Shown here piece by piece: positions 51,718 to 60,193 of a stretch of 64,000 nt of DNA. The notes beneath the pieces were generated by a model. That model did not search any database, was not told the DNA's origin, and saw nothing but the letters and a program-made list of their open reading frames with translations. The first letter of the stretch is position 1. Each line of letters starts with the position of its first letter. Both the position numbers and the translations under genes were made by a program. This DNA comes from JBCBDX01 sp039815825 (GTDB lineage: Bacteria > Pseudomonadota > Alphaproteobacteria > Rhizobiales > Rhizobiaceae): contig JBCBYO010000005.1 in NCBI GenBank assembly GCA_039815825.1, positions 1 through 64,000 of the forward strand, written 5' to 3'.

Positions 51718-52862
51718 TAGTCGCCCGATTTATCTGCCGTACCCGATCCGTGATAGAGGTCGGAATCCAAATAACGTTCAAGCCCGAAGCGTACGAGGAC
51801 ACCGACGGCTGCTGCGGCTGGAACAGCAATCAACATGCCGGTAAAGCCCAAAAGAGAACCGAATGCGAATAGCGCAAACATTAGCCACACCGGATGCAAG
51901 CCGACGCTCGAACCAACCAACTTGGGTTGTAGGACGTTGCCTTCCACCAACTGACCGGCAAAGAAAATGGCTGCGATGATGCCAATTGATATGAGCGATG
52001 GCGTGTAACCGTCTGTCGCGAGGGTCGCGGCATCCGGCCAATATTGCACAAGCGCAACACCGACCGACAGGACCAGACCAACGATGGAACCTATATAGGG
52101 AATGAAGCTGATAAGGCCCGCAACCAACCCAATCAGCAAGCCAAAATTGAGGCCAGCGATCGACAGGGCCGTTGCGTAAAACAAAGCCAGCAGCAAGCAT
52201 ACGGTGCCCTGCCCGCGGATGAAGCCTGCAATGGCGTCGTTCATCTCTCGACCGATACGCCGCACATCGTCGACGTAGTCACGAGGAACCCAGCTGTCGA
52301 TTTTTGCAACCATCTTGTCCCAATCGAGCAGCATGTAAAACGCCACAACGGGCGTCACGACGAGAAGCCCAAGTATGCTTAGAACGGCGTTGGCTGAAGA
52401 CCATACGCCGCGTAACAGCTGGCCTGCTACATTGGCCGCTTGCGTGGCGACTTCGTTAAACGACTGGCTAAGGTCTCCATTACCTTGATCCAGCACGGTC
52501 GCCAACCACGGCGCGCGCGCAACAAGATCTTGAACCAGTGCCAGCAAATCCTCATAGAGTTTCGGCGCGCTTTCAACGAACTGTGTGAATTGGTTGCTCA
52601 AGATGGGTGCAACTGCCACCAATGCGATGGTGAAAAGAAGTAAAAATACCAGCAAGATGGTTACTGTAGCCCAAACCCTCGACAGGCCGCGCCGCTCCAA
52701 CAAGTCGGCCAGCGGATCAAGAAAATAGGCCAACGCCAATCCGGCCAAAAATGGCAACAGCACGGATCGAAAGACGTACAAAAACAGTATGAAAACGACC
52801 AAGGCACCGAGCCAGAAAAATATCTGGCGGCGCACAGTATTCATCGAAATATGTTCGGTCAT
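51717..52862 (-). CDS. perM: PerM/AI-2E-family membrane protein
   Basis: The 381-residue product has about eight membrane helices with the family core LPFLAGLALAYFLDPLADLLERRGLSR, VTPVVAFYMLLDWDKM and GAALVQYWP-like loops, and a conserved ending region PKLVGSSVGLHPVWLMFALFAFGSLLGF. Members include the autoinducer-2 exporter TqsA and the permease PerM; a specific substrate cannot be assigned. It is translationally coupled to hdaA. Confidence 0.9.
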   Translation of the reverse strand: MTEHISMNTVRRQIFFWLGALVVFILFLYVFRSVLLPFLAGLALAYFLDPLADLLERRGLSRVWATVTILLVFLLLFTIALVAVAPILSNQFTQFVESAPKLYEDLLALVQDLVARAPWLATVLDQGNGDLSQSFNEVATQAANVAGQLLRGVWSSANAVLSILGLLVVTPVVAFYMLLDWDKMVAKIDSWVPRDYVDDVRRIGREMNDAIAGFIRGQGTVCLLLALFYATALSIAGLNFGLLIGLVAGLISFIPYIGSIVGLVLSVGVALVQYWPDAATLATDGYTPSLISIGIIAAIFFAGQLVEGNVLQPKLVGSSVGLHPVWLMFALFAFGSLLGFTGMLIAVPAAAAVGVLVRFGLERYLDSDLYHGSGTADKSGD

Positions 52863-52948
52863 CTTTTGCGGGCTCCCAATGTCTGGGGATTAAGCTTTCC
52901 TCTGAGCGGTTTCAAGTTTGAGCGCAAGGGGGCGTTGTGACCGAAAAG

Positions 52949-52962
52949 CACAGAAATCTGTG
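52949..52962. repeat. Perfect 14-bp inverted repeat upstream of purM
   Basis: CACAGA-AA-TCTGTG lies 54 bp before purM and 87 bp from the divergent perM start. It could be an operator for purine control, but no PurR-type motif is recognised here. Confidence 0.35.
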
Positions 52963-53016
52963 TTACAGGGCAATTGGCGGCTGGAACCTACAGCTTTGGT
53001 GGCGTAAGGCGCGCCC

Positions 53017-54093
53017 ATGAGCATAAAACAGAATGGACGAAACGGATTGTCTTACGCCGACGCAGGCGTGGACATTGATGCCGGCAACGAACTTGTCGAC
53101 CGCATCAAGCCATTGGTGCGATCAACCAGCCGCCCCGGCGCCGACGGTGAGATTGGCGGTTTTGGCGGTCTATTCGATTTAAAGGCTGCAGGCTTTGCCG
53201 ATCCGGTACTTGTCGCCGCCAACGACGGTGTTGGCACAAAATTGAAGATCGCCATTGAGACCGGCAAGCACGATACCGTTGGCATCGACTTGGTTGCCAT
53301 GTGCGTGAATGATCTGGTCGTTCAAGGTGCCGAACCGCTGTTTTTCCTCGACTATTTTGCTACCGGGAAACTGGAAGTTGACGCCGGCGAGCAGATTGTT
53401 GCGGGCATTGCCGATGGTTGCCGTCAGGCCGGTTGCGCACTCATCGGTGGCGAAACGGCGGAAATGCCGGGCATGTATTCCGGCGGTGACTATGATTTAG
53501 CCGGTTTTGCAGTTGGCGCGGCTGAGCGCGGATCGATGCTGCCGCGGTTGGATATGCGAGCGGGCGATGTTTTGATCGGTTTGGCCTCATCCGGCGTTCA
53601 CTCCAACGGTTTTTCACTGGTTCGCAAAATTGCGGAAGCCGAAGGACTTTCATTTACGTCTAGTGCTCCTTTTGCACCCGGCTTGACACTCGGGGAAGCA
53701 TTGCTCGAGCCAACAAAAATCTACGTGAAACCAGCGCTCGCCGCGATCCGCGAAACCGGCGCGATCAAGGCCATGGCCCATATCACAGGTGGGGGATTTA
53801 CTGAGAACTTGCCGCGGGTCCTTGGCGAAGGACTGGCAGGCAAAATCGACCTTGACCAGATTTCTGCGCCGGCCGTTTTTGCCTGGATCGCAAAAGCGGG
53901 CGGCGTTTCGCAACGTGAAATGTTGCGAACCTTCAATTGCGGTGTCGGCATGGTCGTTGTTGCCGACAAGGCGCATGCAAACGACGTGCTAAGCACACTG
54001 CAAGAACAGGGTGAAAGCGCTGACATCATCGGCGAGATCGTCGAAAGCGGCGACGCTGATGCGGTACAATATCAAGGAACGCTGAACCTATGA
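53017..54093 (+). CDS. purM: Phosphoribosylformylglycinamidine cyclo-ligase
   Basis: The 358-residue product has AIR synthetase features: GLSYADAGVDIDAGNELVD, VGTKLKIAIE, DLVVQGAEPLFFLDYFATGKL and ITGGGFTENLPR. It closes FGAM to AIR with ATP in purine synthesis. The purN gene overlaps its stop by the four-base ATGA, giving a purMN operon. Confidence 0.96.
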   Translation: MSIKQNGRNGLSYADAGVDIDAGNELVDRIKPLVRSTSRPGADGEIGGFGGLFDLKAAGFADPVLVAANDGVGTKLKIAIETGKHDTVGIDLVAMCVNDLVVQGAEPLFFLDYFATGKLEVDAGEQIVAGIADGCRQAGCALIGGETAEMPGMYSGGDYDLAGFAVGAAERGSMLPRLDMRAGDVLIGLASSGVHSNGFSLVRKIAEAEGLSFTSSAPFAPGLTLGEALLEPTKIYVKPALAAIRETGAIKAMAHITGGGFTENLPRVLGEGLAGKIDLDQISAPAVFAWIAKAGGVSQREMLRTFNCGVGMVVVADKAHANDVLSTLQEQGESADIIGEIVESGDADAVQYQGTLNL

Positions 54094-54674
54094 CGCGCAA
54101 GGCCCGGGTCGTCGTCATGGTTTCCGGACGCGGTTCTAACATGGTCTCCCTTGCCGAGGCGTGCAAAGCCCCCGACTTCCCGGCACAAATCGTGGCGGTG
54201 TTGTCTGACAAACGCGACGCTGGCGGGTTGGCGAAAGCCTCTGAAATGGGCATTGCAAACGTCGCCGTTCCTCGGGCTGACTTTGCAGATAAGGCCGCGC
54301 ATGAGGAGGCTGTACTGCAGGCAGTTGAGAGGTTTGATCCCGATGTTATTTGTCTTGCCGGCTATATGCGCTTGCTTTCGGCCGACTTTCTAGCAGCTTG
54401 GCAAGGTCGCATCATCAACATCCATCCGTCCCTGTTACCGAAGTTCAAGGGTCTCGACACCCATGCCCGCGCGCTTGAGGCAGGCGAAAAAGAGCATGGA
54501 TGTAGCGTCCACCATGTCACGCCAGGTATGGATGAAGGTCCGGTTATCGATCAAGCGACGGTTCCGGTTCTGAAAGACGACACCCCGGAAAGCCTCGCAG
54601 CCCGGGTCTTAGTCGAAGAACATAAACTTTATCCTCGTGCTTTACGGACCATCGCCAAGGAACTTGAGGCGTGA
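54090..54674 (+). CDS. purN: Phosphoribosylglycinamide formyltransferase
   Basis: The 194-residue product has VMVSGRGSNMVSL, IICLAGYMRLLS and the catalytic NIHPSLLPKFKG with Asn-His and the later Asp in GMDEGPVI. It uses 10-formyltetrahydrofolate. Its stop overlaps the next gene's GTG (GTGA), so rlmJ is likely in the operon. Confidence 0.95.
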   Translation: MTRKARVVVMVSGRGSNMVSLAEACKAPDFPAQIVAVLSDKRDAGGLAKASEMGIANVAVPRADFADKAAHEEAVLQAVERFDPDVICLAGYMRLLSADFLAAWQGRIINIHPSLLPKFKGLDTHARALEAGEKEHGCSVHHVTPGMDEGPVIDQATVPVLKDDTPESLAARVLVEEHKLYPRALRTIAKELEA

Positions 54675-55528
54675 ATTACCGCCATGTTTATCATGCCGGT
54701 AATTTCGCGGACGTTGTCAAACACATCATCCTGACACGCGTGATCGCCTACATGCAGCGCAAGGAAGCCGGGTTTATGATGCTTGATACCCATGCAGGGA
54801 TTGGGCGCTATGATCTGGCATCCGAACAAGCCCAGAAGACCGGCGAAGCGGATATGGGTATCAAGCGCTATTTCGCGCTGGAAATGCCATCCGACGATCA
54901 TCTGGACTCGTTGTTAAGTGCTTATGACAACATCGTCAAAGCGCTGAATGCTGGTGGGAAGGTAACGGTTGCACCGGGATCGCCGGAGATTTTGTCGCGC
55001 ATGCGCCGACCGCAAGATCGCTGTGTCTTCAATGAGTTGCACCCGGCAGACAGCGAAACCCTTGAGGCAAACTATCAGCGTGAAAAGAAAACAGAAGTTA
55101 CGCGAATAAATGCATGGACAGTGCTTCGCGCAAAGCTGCCCCCTCATGAGAGGCGGGGATTGATACTCATTGACCCCCCGTTTGAGAAAAAGAGTGAGAC
55201 CGATGATCTGTTAAATGGGCTCTCCCAAGCCATTAAGCGTTTTTCGACCGGCACCTATTTGATTTGGTACCCGCTGAAAGACGATGCCATGGGGAATAAA
55301 TTGCGGGACGGCATCAAAACAATGGAGGCGTCCAGCGCGCTTGATACAAAACTGCAGATCAAAGCCTCCAAGGATGGATCGTTTTACGGAAGCGGTATGG
55401 TGATACTAAACCCACCATATACGTTGTTTGATGAGCTGCAGCTTTTGCTCGCGGCCTTGGCTGATAGTCTTGGCGGATCAGCCAATCGCGACAATTGGGC
55501 AACAGATTGGTTGATAGCGCCGAAATAA
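54671..55528 (+). CDS. rlmJ: 23S rRNA (adenine2030-N6)-methyltransferase
   Basis: The GTG start is dictated by overlap with purN. The 285-residue product begins NYRHVYHAGNFADVVKHIIL, the RlmJ signature, and has the catalytic motif LIDPPFEKKSE near residue 165 and MLDTHAGIGRYDL. RlmJ methylates A2030 of 23S rRNA. Confidence 0.93.
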   Translation: MNYRHVYHAGNFADVVKHIILTRVIAYMQRKEAGFMMLDTHAGIGRYDLASEQAQKTGEADMGIKRYFALEMPSDDHLDSLLSAYDNIVKALNAGGKVTVAPGSPEILSRMRRPQDRCVFNELHPADSETLEANYQREKKTEVTRINAWTVLRAKLPPHERRGLILIDPPFEKKSETDDLLNGLSQAIKRFSTGTYLIWYPLKDDAMGNKLRDGIKTMEASSALDTKLQIKASKDGSFYGSGMVILNPPYTLFDELQLLLAALADSLGGSANRDNWATDWLIAPK

Positions 55529-55529
55529 G

Positions 55530-55553
55530 GTTTCGCGACCTTGTTTGCGAAAC
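55530..55553 (+). repeat. Hairpin after rlmJ
   Basis: GTTTCGC pairs with GCGAAAC around a 10-base loop two bases after the rlmJ stop. There is no T run, so it may be a weak terminator or an mRNA-protecting stem. Confidence 0.4.
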
Positions 55554-55596
55554 GCGACGGCGCTAGATTTCAGTAAGTTCTTTCTTGAGGTGAGCT

Positions 55597-56091
55597 ATGC
55601 GGGTACTCAAAACGCTTGTTGCAGGCGCCATTGTTGCAACAGCGACGTCGTTTTCTTCAGCATATGCTCATGAGGCGTATGTGCGCACCGTTGGCAGCGC
55701 CGCCTGCGAAACACCCCAACTCATCGAGATCATAAAGTCTAAGTTCAAGACCCAGGCCAAAAGGGTTCACCATCGGCCTGAATGGCGTATTGATGAAATT
55801 AGTGGCGTTCATCAACACCGCTATATCCCGCAAGATGTTCACGGAACACGCGCCATTGCACAGCGATATTGCCATGCTACAGCGACCTTCAATACTGGGG
55901 AACATCGCAAAATTTGGTATCTTGTCGAAGGCGGCGTCGGTTTTGCCGGGTTTGGCCTATCGTGGCTAGGCTCGAAGCGAGGCGTGCAAAAAGCGCTTGG
56001 TGACGGTGGTATGATCCACAATGTCGAGTTTTGTATTGATGGGCTTGACCGCTGGAATGTTTATAACGGCCATTGCCGCTTACTCCGTTAG
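55597..56091 (+). CDS. Exported protein of unknown function
   Basis: The 164-residue product has a signal peptide ending near AYAH and a GAGG ribosome site. The mature chain has four Cys spread through AACETP, RYCHAT, VEFCID and GHCRLL, which could form two disulfides, and several His residues. No family is recognised. It directly precedes an RNase T2 lipoprotein gene, so the two may be co-expressed. Confidence 0.72.
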   Translation: MRVLKTLVAGAIVATATSFSSAYAHEAYVRTVGSAACETPQLIEIIKSKFKTQAKRVHHRPEWRIDEISGVHQHRYIPQDVHGTRAIAQRYCHATATFNTGEHRKIWYLVEGGVGFAGFGLSWLGSKRGVQKALGDGGMIHNVEFCIDGLDRWNVYNGHCRLLR

Positions 56092-56093
56092 GC

Positions 56094-56780
56094 ATGCGCA
56101 TTTCTATTTTTCGACTGCTGGCCGTCGCTTTTCTAAGCGCGTTGGTCGCCTGTGAGGATGTATCGGGCAGTTCCACCGAATTGGAAAATGACGCGATACC
56201 TTTAGGAGCAGGTTTTGATTTCTATGTGCTCGCGCTCTCATGGTCACCCGGTTATTGTCGCTCACAAGGCGATCGCGCCAACCGTGAACAATGTGGCCAA
56301 GGTCGCTCATTCGAATGGGTCGTGCATGGATTATGGCCACAGTTTAACAGTGGCTATCCAGAATTTTGCGAGCCTGGCAGCCAACAGCGCGTTCCACGCG
56401 GCTTAGCCGAAGAAATGCTCGATATCATGCCTTCGACCGGTTTGATCGGGCACCAATGGCGTAAACATGGTTCCTGTACCGGGCTTTCACAGAAAGACTA
56501 TTTTGCAACAACGCGTCGCGCGTTCTCGCTTATCAAAAAACCAGACATTGATAGTGGCCACACCCAATCATTCCGGCGAACACATAATGATATAGAAACC
56601 GCATTTTTAAACGCCAACAGCACGCTCCAGCCCAGCAACGCGGGGGTAACATGTGACAGGCGTTTCTTGCGGGACGTTCGAATTTGCTTATCAAAGGACT
56701 TGAGCGCCTTTGTCTCTTGTCCGGAGGTTGACCGACGCCATTGCCGGTTGCCTGAGATGGTCGTCGTACCAGCGCGATAA
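56094..56780 (+). CDS. RNase T2-family exported lipoprotein-like ribonuclease
   Basis: Starting at ATG 56094, three bases after the previous stop, the 228-residue product has a lipobox-like SALVAC and the T2 motifs FEWVVHGLWPQF (catalytic His78) and IGHQWRKHGSC (His125). The Glu that usually precedes Trp in HEWxKHG is Gln121 here. The Cys pairs in SPGYCRSQ, REQC, EPGS and HGSC fit T2 disulfides. It may degrade external or host RNA for nutrients. Confidence 0.86.
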   Translation: MRISIFRLLAVAFLSALVACEDVSGSSTELENDAIPLGAGFDFYVLALSWSPGYCRSQGDRANREQCGQGRSFEWVVHGLWPQFNSGYPEFCEPGSQQRVPRGLAEEMLDIMPSTGLIGHQWRKHGSCTGLSQKDYFATTRRAFSLIKKPDIDSGHTQSFRRTHNDIETAFLNANSTLQPSNAGVTCDRRFLRDVRICLSKDLSAFVSCPEVDRRHCRLPEMVVVPAR

Positions 56781-56799
56781 ACCAAAAGGATTTCAACCC

Positions 56800-57402
56800 A
56801 TGAGTGTTACACTTTTCTATGCTCCTGCTTCGCCCTATTCCGCAAAAGTCCGGGTCGCCGCAGCGCTCGCAGGGGTCGCGTTAGACGCGCAGATCGTTTC
56901 GACTGGCGAAGAACCCGAGAAGCTGATCACAGCCAACCCTTTAGGGAAGATCCCGTGCCTTTTACTTGATGGCGGTTTTGGCGTTTTTGATAGCCGCGCC
57001 ATCACCCAAGAACTGGATCGCATGTCCGGAAAAAAGCTGTTTCCGCGCAATGGCGCCAAACGCCGCGAAGCTGAGCGTCTTGAAGCGGCTGGTGATGGCC
57101 TATGCGATGCACTTCTAGCCCAAGTATACGAAAAACGCTTTCGCCCTGCAGAAAAAGTGGAGCAGTCTTGGCTCGATTATCAGGTACGAAAGGTAGATCG
57201 CACGTTGGATTGGCTCAACGATAACGTCACAATGCGTGGAAAGCCGCATGTTGGTCACATCGCAACGGCCTGCGCTATCGCGTACATAGAGCTCCGATTT
57301 CCTGACCTGAACTGGTCGCGTGGGCGCCCAAAACTGAAGCGGTTTTACATGAGATTTTCCGAGACTGTTGACGCGTTTCAAGCTCTGAAACCAAGTGCAT
57401 AA
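56800..57402 (+). CDS. Glutathione S-transferase family protein
   Basis: The 200-residue product has a thioredoxin-like N-terminus (YAPASPYSAKVRVA) with NPLGKIPCLLLDGGFGVFDSRAI and a helical C-terminal domain ending GHIATACAIAYIELRFPDLNW. A Ser stands where many bacterial GSTs have a catalytic residue near position 11-12. It is 20 bp after the RNase T2 gene; a terminator follows for the opposite strand. Confidence 0.9.
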   Translation: MSVTLFYAPASPYSAKVRVAAALAGVALDAQIVSTGEEPEKLITANPLGKIPCLLLDGGFGVFDSRAITQELDRMSGKKLFPRNGAKRREAERLEAAGDGLCDALLAQVYEKRFRPAEKVEQSWLDYQVRKVDRTLDWLNDNVTMRGKPHVGHIATACAIAYIELRFPDLNWSRGRPKLKRFYMRFSETVDAFQALKPSA

Positions 57403-57436
57403 AAAATGCCCGGCTAAGCCCTTAGGGCGCCGGGCA
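57401..57436 (-). terminator. Rho-independent terminator for the Omp25-like gene
   Basis: TGCCCGG and CCGGGCA form a 7-bp stem with a looping centre; on the minus strand six T follow, so it ends the outer-membrane barrel gene read toward it. On the plus strand there is no T run. Confidence 0.8.
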
Positions 57437-57472
57437 AAGTGTTTGCTATATACCTTGGGGGCAGTTTTCTTA

Positions 57473-58144
57473 TTAGAACCTAATTCCCAACCCCGCCCTT
57501 AGTGAGTGTTCGTCCAGGCCAGACGATACCGCGGTGCTGCCAATGCTGAAAGTCTTGCTGTCATAGTCGGTGTATCGATACTCGAGCCGGCCAAAGAGTC
57601 TTTCGGTTATTTTCATATCGACACCGGCACCGACGGTCCAACCCAGATGGGTGGCGGTATCTGCTTCATCATTAATCGCCGCCTCTGTGCCGGTAACAGC
57701 CAAGCCCGCGGTGCCGAAAATAAGCACCTGGTTGAATACCAAGCCAGCCCTTGCACGTAGTGATCCGTTTATCCGCTTTTCCAAATTTGTCGTCGATGAA
57801 TTATCAACACCGCCGACAGAACCTAAAGTGATATCAGCTTCACCACCGATTATGTAGCCATCGATCACGTGGTCATATCCGGCAAAGACGCCGATCTCGT
57901 ATCCATCGGCACCAACGCGGCTTTGCGAAGTATCAAAATCGCCTGCTGTGTAGCCGCCGAAACCACCCACATAGACACCCGACCAGTCGTTACTTGCATT
58001 GTCGACGCTTACGATCGGGAGCTTGAAAACGAATGGTGGCATTAATTTGGTGTTTAACGTCGCTTCGGTGTCCGACGCGTGCGTCGAAAATGTCCCGAGA
58101 CATGCGAATAGAATAAAGGCACACCTAAAAATTGCTGCAGGCAT
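57473..58144 (-). CDS. Outer-membrane beta-barrel protein (Omp25/RopB-like)
   Basis: From ATG 58144 (GGGAGA ribosome site) the product has 223 residues. The signal peptide ends near THAS. The mature chain is an eight-stranded barrel pattern with WSGVYVGGFGGYTAGDFD, EIGVFAGYDHVIDGYIIGGEADI, RARAGLVFNQVLIFGTAGLAVTG and the last strand HSLRAGLGIRF, ending in the C-terminal Phe used by the BAM machine. Members are major surface proteins of Brucella and rhizobia. Confidence 0.9.
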   Translation of the reverse strand: MPAAIFRCAFILFACLGTFSTHASDTEATLNTKLMPPFVFKLPIVSVDNASNDWSGVYVGGFGGYTAGDFDTSQSRVGADGYEIGVFAGYDHVIDGYIIGGEADITLGSVGGVDNSSTTNLEKRINGSLRARAGLVFNQVLIFGTAGLAVTGTEAAINDEADTATHLGWTVGAGVDMKITERLFGRLEYRYTDYDSKTFSIGSTAVSSGLDEHSLRAGLGIRF

Positions 58145-58382
58145 ATATGTCTCCCGAACATGCAACGGTCCCAGAACAGGTCCCGATCCCTTTTTGCTCT
58201 CAGGAGAGTGACATTTGGCGGCAATTGCGGCGCGAGCGCCGCGAAAATGTGCAGTATTTGTGACTGGTAGCCTTGATGGATTCACGTTGATAGCGCGACC
58301 ATAATAATTGGTGATCGCAATTGCGCTCTTACCCACACTCACCTATGTCTCCGATCACGCGACAACGCTATGGGGACGCTCA

Positions 58383-59339
58383 ATGGCCTTTTATTTTGCA
58401 ATGTTACTGGCAGGGCTCGTTCTGCTAGTCTTTGCTGGCGACTTCCTCGTCAAAGGTGCTGTAGGGCTGGCTGAAAACCTGGGTATTCCTCCCCTTATCA
58501 TCGGCTTGACGATCGTTGCTTTTGGCACGTCGGCACCCGAACTTTTTGTATCCCTTTCATCGGCGTTTAATGGCGTTCCTGACATCGCCGTGGGCAACGT
58601 TGTGGGTTCCAACGTGGCCAACGTGTTGCTGGTGATGGGCGTTCCCGCTCTGCTCGCTGCCATCCACGCCAATCAGCGCGGCCTCTCACGCAACGTGGCC
58701 ATCATGCTGGTTTTTACCGTCGCTTTCATGTGGATGATCAGCGACGGCATGCTTTCACGAACCGAAGGTTTGACTCTGTTTGTTGGTTTGGTCGTGTTTT
58801 TGTTGGCGCAAATCATGCGCGCCCGGGCTGCGATGCAAGCCGAAGATGAAGATGAAATTCCGCCAGATTATCATGACGAGATTGGTGAAGCCCCACATGG
58901 CGCTTTCATGGTTGCTGTGTTTCTCATCGGCGGCTTTCTTGGACTACCGATTGCTGCCCACATGACTGTGACTGGCGCGAGTGAAATTGCGTCAACCTTT
59001 GGTGTTTCAGAGGCCGTGATTGGCTTGACCATTGTGGCTATCGGCACTTCGCTGCCCGAACTTGCCACATCCTTCATGGCTGCTTGGCGCAAGGAGGCAG
59101 ACGTTGCGCTCGGCAACATTATCGGTTCCAACATATTCAACCTGGCCGCAATCATGGGCATTACCGGCATGGTGACAGCGCTTCCCGTGGCGGACGTCAT
59201 TGTGACGCGTGATATGTGGGTGATGCTTGCGACGTCGATTTTGCTTGCGGTTATCTGCTTTGGAAAGATCACAACCGGCAAGCTACTCGGCTCGGCTATG
59301 CTTGTCGGCTACGCGGTCTACATTATCTCCCTGTTCTGA
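58383..59339 (+). CDS. Calcium/sodium antiporter
   Basis: The ATG at 58383 gives 318 residues with two CaCA repeats: IVAFGTSAPELFVSLSSAFNG, then VGNVVGSNVANVLLV, and in the second half IVAIGTSLPELATSFMAAWRKE, then LGNIIGSNIFNLA. Ten membrane helices flank a central acidic loop (AEDEDEIPPDYHDE). It belongs to the YrbG-type exchangers of the inner membrane. Confidence 0.93.
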   Translation: MAFYFAMLLAGLVLLVFAGDFLVKGAVGLAENLGIPPLIIGLTIVAFGTSAPELFVSLSSAFNGVPDIAVGNVVGSNVANVLLVMGVPALLAAIHANQRGLSRNVAIMLVFTVAFMWMISDGMLSRTEGLTLFVGLVVFLLAQIMRARAAMQAEDEDEIPPDYHDEIGEAPHGAFMVAVFLIGGFLGLPIAAHMTVTGASEIASTFGVSEAVIGLTIVAIGTSLPELATSFMAAWRKEADVALGNIIGSNIFNLAAIMGITGMVTALPVADVIVTRDMWVMLATSILLAVICFGKITTGKLLGSAMLVGYAVYIISLF

Positions 59340-59364
59340 GACCTAACAAACACCGGATTCAACT

Positions 59365-60129
59365 TTGACTGACCTGCCAGCTGTGCTCGTAACCGGCGGT
59401 GCAACACGCATCGGACACGCTATTGCGACCGGCCTTGCCGCCAAGGGCCACCCTGTTGCTATTCATGCCAACCGTTCACTTGATGCTGCAACCGAACTTG
59501 CGGATCTTTTGAACGCCGACGGGGCCAAGGCTGCTGCAGTCTCCGCCGATTTGATGGATTTAGGGGCGACCGAAACACTATTGCCTACGGCAAGTGACAC
59601 GCTTGGCACGCCTATCAAGGTGTTGATCAACAACGCTTCACTATTTGAGAAGGATGCGGTCGAGGACTTCTCCCAGTCGGCTTTAGACATGCATATGCGT
59701 ATCCACGTCGGCGCTCCGTCACAACTTATCAAAAAGCTAGCGGAATTGCATAACAGCGAAGAAGAAGCGTTGGTGGTAAATATGATCGACCAGCGCGTTC
59801 GGCGTCTTACACCCCATTTTTTCAGCTACACACTCTCAAAGTCCGCCCAATGGACGATGACCCAAACGAGTGCATTGGCGCTTGCGCCACGTATTCGGGT
59901 CAATGCCATTGGACCGGGCCCGACACTGAAAAATATACGTCAGTCTGACGACGACTTTGCGAAACAAGTGAGCGCCATCCCTTTACAGCGTGGCCCCGAG
60001 TTGGGTGAATTCGCCGAGACGATCTCTTACCTTTGGCACGCCAAGTCTGTTACCGGTCAGTTGATTTGCCTTGATGGCGGCCAGCACCTTGCGTGGGAAA
60101 CGCCTGACGTTGTGGGCATCAACGAATAA
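59365..60129 (+). CDS. Short-chain dehydrogenase/reductase
   Basis: The start is TTG at 59365. The 254-residue product has the SDR motifs VLVTGGATRIGHAIA, NNASLFEKD, YTLSKSAQ (Tyr and Lys) and a DGGQHL end. It resembles FolM/pteridine-reductase-like proteins found upstream of uvrC in rhizobia. Function is not settled by sequence. Confidence 0.88.
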   Translation: MTDLPAVLVTGGATRIGHAIATGLAAKGHPVAIHANRSLDAATELADLLNADGAKAAAVSADLMDLGATETLLPTASDTLGTPIKVLINNASLFEKDAVEDFSQSALDMHMRIHVGAPSQLIKKLAELHNSEEEALVVNMIDQRVRRLTPHFFSYTLSKSAQWTMTQTSALALAPRIRVNAIGPGPTLKNIRQSDDDFAKQVSAIPLQRGPELGEFAETISYLWHAKSVTGQLICLDGGQHLAWETPDVVGINE

Positions 60130-60193
60130 AGCTTTTGTCAGTATGGCGCGCTCAAGGCGACAAAAATACTCGCGGCATGCCGCCAGGGGCTTG

